Source of the DNA: Lachnospiraceae bacterium UBA1251
GTDB taxonomy: Bacteria > Bacillota > Clostridia > Lachnospirales > Lachnospiraceae
Assembly: GCA_002308255.1 (NCBI GenBank)
Contig: DBVZ01000124.1
Location: 4,556-13,850 of the forward strand
Length of the DNA stretch: 9,295 bases
Direction: 5' to 3'
The position numbers and the translations under genes were made by a program. Below, piece after piece: positions 6,362-9,295 of this stretch; within the stretch, counting starts at the first letter, position 1; each line of letters starts with the position of its first letter. Under the pieces are notes generated by a model, which was not told the DNA's origin, searched no databases, and worked only from the letters and a program-made list of their open reading frames with translations.

Positions 6362-6955
6362 ATGGCAGTAAACAGAACACCTGTCCTGAAAAGATGCAGA
6401 TCGCTCGGCATTGAACCGGCGGTTGTCGGCATCGATAAAAAATCGAACAGAAAGCTTACCCGCGCAAGCCGCAAGATGTCGGATTACGGCCTTCAGCTGC
6501 GTGAAAAGCAGAAAGCGAAATTCATCTATGGCGTACTTGAGAAACCGTTCCGCAACTACTATAAGAAAGCGGACCGCATGAAAGGTATGACCGGTGATAA
6601 CCTGATGGCTCTCCTTGAGTGCCGTCTTGACAATGTGCTTTTCCGCCTTGCTTTCGCGAGGACCCGTATGGAAGCACGTCAGATCGTCGACCACAAGCAT
6701 GTCCTTGTAAACGGCAAAGTTGTCAACATTCCGTCTTATCAGGTCAAAGCAGGCGATACGATCGAAATCAGAGAAAACAAGAAGTCCTCTCAGAGATATA
6801 AGGACATCCTTGAAGCGACCGCCGGAAGAGCAGTACCGGCCTGGCTCGAGGCTGATCCGGAGAAGCTTACCGGTACCGTGAAAGAGATCCCGGCAAGAGA
6901 TCTGATCGATGTCCCGGTCAACGAGATGCTTATCGTCGAGCTTTATTCGAAATAA
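6362..6955 (+). CDS. rpsD: 30S ribosomal protein S4 (form without zinc cluster)
   Basis: A 197-residue protein. S4 starts 30S assembly by binding the 5' domain of 16S rRNA. In both E. coli and Bacillus it also represses its own synthesis by binding mRNA. The N-terminal region ([15 protein letters not shown], 2-16) has only one cysteine, so it is the zinc-free form. [20 protein letters not shown] (46-65) and the RNA-binding S4 domain (about 87-150, with [20 protein letters not shown] and [13 protein letters not shown]) are clear, as is the terminal [22 protein letters not shown] (6346-6353) is the ribosome binding site. It ends in tandem TAATAA. Its presence here makes it the natural candidate regulator of the rpmJ-rpsM leader. 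Confidence 0.97.
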   Translation: MAVNRTPVLKRCRSLGIEPAVVGIDKKSNRKLTRASRKMSDYGLQLREKQKAKFIYGVLEKPFRNYYKKADRMKGMTGDNLMALLECRLDNVLFRLAFARTRMEARQIVDHKHVLVNGKVVNIPSYQVKAGDTIEIRENKKSSQRYKDILEATAGRAVPAWLEADPEKLTGTVKEIPARDLIDVPVNEMLIVELYSK

Positions 6956-7015
6956 TAAAGCACGGCATTCAGCCCCTCGTATCACGGCCAAGACAAAGAA
7001 GGAGGGTAAATATTC

Positions 7016-7972
7016 GTGTTTGATTTTAATAAACCGAAGATTGAAATCGAGAGCAGTTCGGAAGATAACCGTTACAGCCGTTTTATTGTGGAACCGCTTG
7101 AGCGCGGATTCGGCATCACGCTTGGCAACTCTCTGAGAAGAATCATGCTTTCTTCTCTTCCGGGAGCTGCTGTCAGCATGATCAAGATCGACGGCGTCGC
7201 TCATGAGTTCACGTCGATCCCGGGCGTCAAGGAAGACGTCACGGAGATCGTCATGAACATCAAGGAGCTTGCGATCCGCAATAATTCTTCTACGGACGAA
7301 CCGAAGACAGCTTATATCGAGTTTGAAGGGGAAGGCACCGTAAAAGCTTCCGATATTCAGGTCGATTCCGAGATCGAGATCGTCAATCCGGATCTTGTGA
7401 TCGCGCACTTAAGCGGCGCGGACAGCCGTCTGAATATGGAACTTACGATCACCAAAGGCCGCGGCTATGTGAGCGCGGAAAAGGGAAAACCGGCTGATAT
7501 GCCGATCGGTGTGATCCCGATCGATGCGATCTATACCCCGATCGACCGCGTCAATCTCAATGTGGAAGATACGCGTGTCGGCCAGGTCACTGACTTTGAC
7601 AAACTCACACTCGATGTTTGGACACGCGGAACTCTGAGCCCGGATGAGGCAGTCTCGCTCGCGGCAAAGGTTCTGGACGAACATCTGAAGCTCTTTATTG
7701 ATCTGACAGAAACCGCGAAGACGGTCGATGTCATGATCGAAAAAGAGAATGACGAAAAAGAAAAAGTACTTGAGATGAATATCGACGAACTGGAACTGAG
7801 CGTCCGTTCCTACAACTGCTTAAAGCGCGCCGGCATCAATACGGTCGAAGAGCTTTGCGACAGGACATCGGAAGATATGATGAAAGTTCGTAATCTCGGC
7901 CGCAAGTCACTGGAAGAAGTGCTTGCGAAACTGAAGGAACTCGGCCTCTCGCTGCGGCCCAGCGAAGACTGA
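7016..7972 (+). CDS. rpoA: DNA-directed RNA polymerase subunit alpha
   Basis: A 318-residue protein of typical length. Alpha dimerises to nucleate RNA polymerase assembly and contacts upstream promoter DNA and activators. The N-terminal domain (about 1-235) has the dimerisation motif [18 protein letters not shown] (28-45). An acidic and lysine-rich linker (about 240-255) leads to the C-terminal domain (256-318), with [13 protein letters not shown] (262-274) and [12 protein letters not shown] (291-302). Arg264 corresponds to the DNA-binding Arg265 of E. coli; Asn267, Gly295, Lys297 and Ser298 are also conserved. The start is a GTG at 7016, giving the family N-terminus [10 protein letters not shown], 9 bases after GGAGGG (7001-7006). 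The 60-base gap after rpsD holds only that site. Confidence 0.98.
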   Translation: MFDFNKPKIEIESSSEDNRYSRFIVEPLERGFGITLGNSLRRIMLSSLPGAAVSMIKIDGVAHEFTSIPGVKEDVTEIVMNIKELAIRNNSSTDEPKTAYIEFEGEGTVKASDIQVDSEIEIVNPDLVIAHLSGADSRLNMELTITKGRGYVSAEKGKPADMPIGVIPIDAIYTPIDRVNLNVEDTRVGQVTDFDKLTLDVWTRGTLSPDEAVSLAAKVLDEHLKLFIDLTETAKTVDVMIEKENDEKEKVLEMNIDELELSVRSYNCLKRAGINTVEELCDRTSEDMMKVRNLGRKSLEEVLAKLKELGLSLRPSED

Positions 7973-7987
7973 AAACACCCGGAACAA

Positions 7988-8028
7988 GATCCCGCATGAG
8001 TAAGACCGAAGAGTATCACGCGGGTATC
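7988..8028 (+). other. Stem-loop in the rpoA-rplQ gap, just before the rplQ ribosome binding site
   Basis: GATCCCGC (7988-7995) pairs with GCGGGTATC (8020-8028), giving 8 base pairs with one bulged T, around a 24-base loop. It ends 4 bases before the purine run GAGGAGGAGG (8031-8040) that holds the rplQ ribosome binding site. There is no terminator T-run. It could modulate rplQ translation or guide RNA processing. The loop is long, so the structure is only moderately convincing. Confidence 0.35.
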
Positions 8029-8045
8029 CCGAGGAGGAGGAAACT

Positions 8046-8582
8046 ATGGCAGGCTACAGAAAACTCAGCAGAACAGCTTCACAGCGCAAAGCGCTTCTTC
8101 GCAATCAGGTCACCGCTCTTCTTTACAACGGAAAGATCGTGACCACGGAAGCGAAAGCGAAAGAAGTCAGCAAGATCGCGGAAGGCTTTATTGCCCTCGC
8201 CGTAAAGGAGAGAGACAATTTCGAAGACGTGACCGTAAAAGCGAAGATCGCTAAGAAAGACGCCAGCGGAAAGCGCGTCAAAGAAGTCGTTGACGGCAAA
8301 AAGCAGACCGTTTACGAAGAGATCGACAAGAAGATCCGGAAAGATATGCCGTCCCGTCTCGCAGCAAGACGTAAGATGAACGCTTATTTCTATCCGGTCA
8401 AAGAAGTGCCGAAAGCCGGAAAAGGCCGCAAAAAAGGCACGAAGCAGATCGACCTTGTCGCGAAGATGTTTGACGAGATCGGACCGAAATACGCAAACCG
8501 CAACGGCGGTTATACACGTATCGTGAAGATCGGCCAGCGTCAGGGCGACGGCGCGATGACTGTTCTCCTTGAACTGGTATAA
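8046..8582 (+). CDS. rplQ: 50S ribosomal protein L17, long form with insertions
   Basis: A 178-residue protein, clearly longer than the usual 113-127. L17 binds 23S rRNA near the peptide exit tunnel. The conserved core is intact: YRKLSRTASQRKALLRNQVT (4-23), IVTTEAKAKEVSKIAE (31-46), PSRLAARRKMNAYFY (102-116) and the terminal GGYTRIVKIGQRQGDGAM (154-171). The extra length lies mostly between about residues 55 and 101 (Lys/Glu/Asp-rich), plus a shorter lysine-rich stretch around 118-134. From memory such long L17 proteins occur in Lachnospiraceae, so this is probably lineage-specific rather than a fusion. The ribosome binding site AGGAGG (8035-8040) is very strong. It is the last gene of the operon, followed by a hairpin and a terminator. 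Confidence 0.96.
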   Translation: MAGYRKLSRTASQRKALLRNQVTALLYNGKIVTTEAKAKEVSKIAEGFIALAVKERDNFEDVTVKAKIAKKDASGKRVKEVVDGKKQTVYEEIDKKIRKDMPSRLAARRKMNAYFYPVKEVPKAGKGRKKGTKQIDLVAKMFDEIGPKYANRNGGYTRIVKIGQRQGDGAMTVLLELV

Positions 8583-8592
8583 TTGCCCGTAA

Positions 8593-8622
8593 GCAGATCC
8601 TCCGTTGAACGGAGGAGGCTGC
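8593..8622 (+). other. CU/GA-rich hairpin in the rplQ 3' untranslated region
   Basis: TCCTCCGT (8598-8605) and ACGGAGGA (8609-8616) pair perfectly around a TGA loop. The stem is extended below an A/GG internal loop by GCAG (8593-8596) with CTGC (8619-8622). No T-run follows, so this is not the terminator, which begins 25 bases further on. The 5' arm resembles an anti-Shine-Dalgarno sequence and the 3' arm a ribosome binding site, but no start codon suits it. A conserved RNA element is known downstream of L17 genes in lactic acid bacteria and Listeria; whether this is related cannot be told here. Confidence 0.5.
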
Positions 8623-8646
8623 AAAGAGAAGATGAAAAGAAAGAAA

Positions 8647-8676
8647 AGGAATCTGCAAAAGCAGGTTCCTTTTTTT
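8647..8676 (+). terminator. Intrinsic terminator of the ribosomal protein operon
   Basis: AGGAATCTGC (8647-8656) and GCAGGTTCCT (8661-8670) form a 10-bp stem with one G-U pair and an AAAA loop, followed by TTTTTT (8671-8676). An A-rich run upstream could extend the stem by pairing with the T-run. It lies 65 bases after the rplQ stop codon and ends the operon. Confidence 0.92.
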
Positions 8677-8688
8677 CGTGATAACCGC

Positions 8689-8694
8689 TATAAT
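8689..8694 (+). promoter_or_regulatory. Probable -10 box for the UPF0371 gene
   Basis: A perfect TATAAT lies 12 bases behind the terminator T-run. The -35 region would fall inside the terminator (TTCCTT at 8666-8671 with a 17-base spacer) and is a poor match, so the promoter may be weak or need help. The predicted start is near 8701, giving a leader of about 53 bases with nothing else recognisable. Confidence 0.5.
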
Positions 8695-8753
8695 AAAACG
8701 GTATTTTTTTCGAATTCAGGGAAATGTCTGATTCAGGAAAGTGGTGATAACAT

Positions 8754-9295
8754 ATGAAAACAGGATTCAGCGCGGAAAAGTATCTCAGGACACAGTCGGA
8801 ACATATCAAGGAGAGAATTGAACATTTCGGAGGAAAACTGTATCTGGAATTCGGAGGCAAGCTCTTCGATGATTATCATGCTTCCAGGGTCCTGCCCGGT
8901 TTTCGTCCGGATTCGAAGCTGCAGATGCTGATACAGCTGGCTGACCGCTCGGAGATCATCATCGCCGTTTCCGCAAAAGACATTGAGAGAAATAAAGTAC
9001 GCGGAGATCTGGGAATCACTTATGACACCGACGTCCTGCGTCTGATCGGCGAGTTCCGGGACCGGGGACTCTATGTGAGCGGCGTTGTCATTACGCAGTT
9101 CGCCAATCAGGAATCGGCGGTTCTGTTTAAGAACAGGCTGGAGCAGTTCGGTGTCAGGACCTATTATCATTATCCGATCAAAGGATATCCGAGCAACAGC
9201 AAGATGATCATCAGCGAGGAGGGGTTCGGCAAAAACGAGTATGTTGAAACGACAAGACCCCTCGTTGTCGTCACGGCACCGGGTCCCGGAAGCGG
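8754..9295 (+). CDS. UPF0371/DUF1846 family protein, N-terminal 180 residues
   Basis: An open frame runs from ATG 8754 off the end of the window. I recognise it as the conserved UPF0371 (DUF1846) family, normally about 500 residues, of unsettled function. Family segments seen are EKYLRTQSEHIKERIEHFGG (8-27), YLEFGGKLFDDYHASRVLPG (30-49), RNKVRGDLGITYDTDVLRL (79-97) and VETTRPLVVVTAPGPGS (164-180). The last part is a glycine/proline loop after a hydrophobic strand, resembling a nucleotide-binding loop, but it is cut by the window end. The ribosome binding site is GGTGAT (8743-8748). It is separated from the ribosomal operon by a terminator and has its own -10 box, so it is an independent unit. 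No signal peptide or membrane segment is seen. Confidence 0.85.
   Translation, partial: MKTGFSAEKYLRTQSEHIKERIEHFGGKLYLEFGGKLFDDYHASRVLPGFRPDSKLQMLIQLADRSEIIIAVSAKDIERNKVRGDLGITYDTDVLRLIGEFRDRGLYVSGVVITQFANQESAVLFKNRLEQFGVRTYYHYPIKGYPSNSKMIISEEGFGKNEYVETTRPLVVVTAPGPGS

Noticed and set aside
6116..7408. 430-codon open frame on the minus strand across rpsK, rpsD and rpoA
   Set aside because: It lies entirely antisense to three certain genes, shows no family resemblance and probably results from codon bias of the sense strand.
7996..8151. Short out-of-frame ORF starting in the rpoA-rplQ gap and running into rplQ
   Set aside because: No ribosome binding site in front, overlaps the L17 coding region, and the product is not recognisable.
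1..9295. CRISPR arrays, insertion sequences, tRNA or rRNA genes, phage or defence genes
   Set aside because: None seen. The window is a dense housekeeping operon with uniform composition, and no direct-repeat arrays, transposase or tRNA-like folds were noticed.

Overview
This window is the distal part of a bacterial ribosomal-protein super-operon (the spc operon running into the alpha operon), all on the + strand, followed by the start of an unrelated conserved gene. The set points to Bacillota, class Clostridia, most likely a member of Lachnospiraceae. The reasons are: rpsD lies inside the alpha operon between rpsK and rpoA, whereas Bacillus keeps it elsewhere; S14 ends like the short zinc-binding type; L17 is a long 178-residue form with extra segments, as I recall from Lachnospiraceae; the S4 N-terminus lacks a zinc cluster; and strong AGGAGG-type ribosome binding sites are used throughout. 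The assignment rests on remembered protein families, not a search.

Layout. 1-66 is the end of rpsN. 94-4011 holds rpsH, rplF, rplR, rpsE, rpmD, rplO and secY, tightly packed, with a 1-base stop/start overlap at rplO/secY. map follows secY directly, again with a 1-base overlap, so the adk gene usually found between them is absent. infA follows map after 22 bases. At 5014-5164 there is a convincing sigma-70-type promoter and a GC-rich leader before rpmJ (5165-5278, 37 residues). Between rpmJ and rpsM lies a 245-base non-coding stretch that folds on paper into seven nearly contiguous hairpins. Then come rpsM, rpsK, rpsD, rpoA (GTG start) and rplQ. After rplQ there is a CU/GA-rich hairpin and then a classic intrinsic terminator at 8647-8676. 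A TATAAT box directly behind it probably drives the last gene, the 5' part of a UPF0371/DUF1846 protein that runs off the window.

How the genes work together. They make parts of the 30S subunit (S14, S8, S5, S13, S11, S4) and 50S subunit (L6, L18, L30, L15, L36, L17), the initiation factor IF-1, the core Sec translocon channel, the enzyme that removes initiator methionine, and the RNA polymerase alpha subunit. Expression of translation, secretion and transcription machinery is thereby coupled. The internal promoter before rpmJ would let the rpmJ-to-rplQ part be transcribed apart from the spc genes.

The coding content is ordinary. The most promising undescribed element is the structured RNA between rpmJ and rpsM (about 5273-5499), a candidate autogenous-control leader for the alpha operon. 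Smaller points of interest are hairpins between rpsH and rplF, before rplQ and after rplQ, the missing adk, the L17 insertions and an unusual IF-1 residue.
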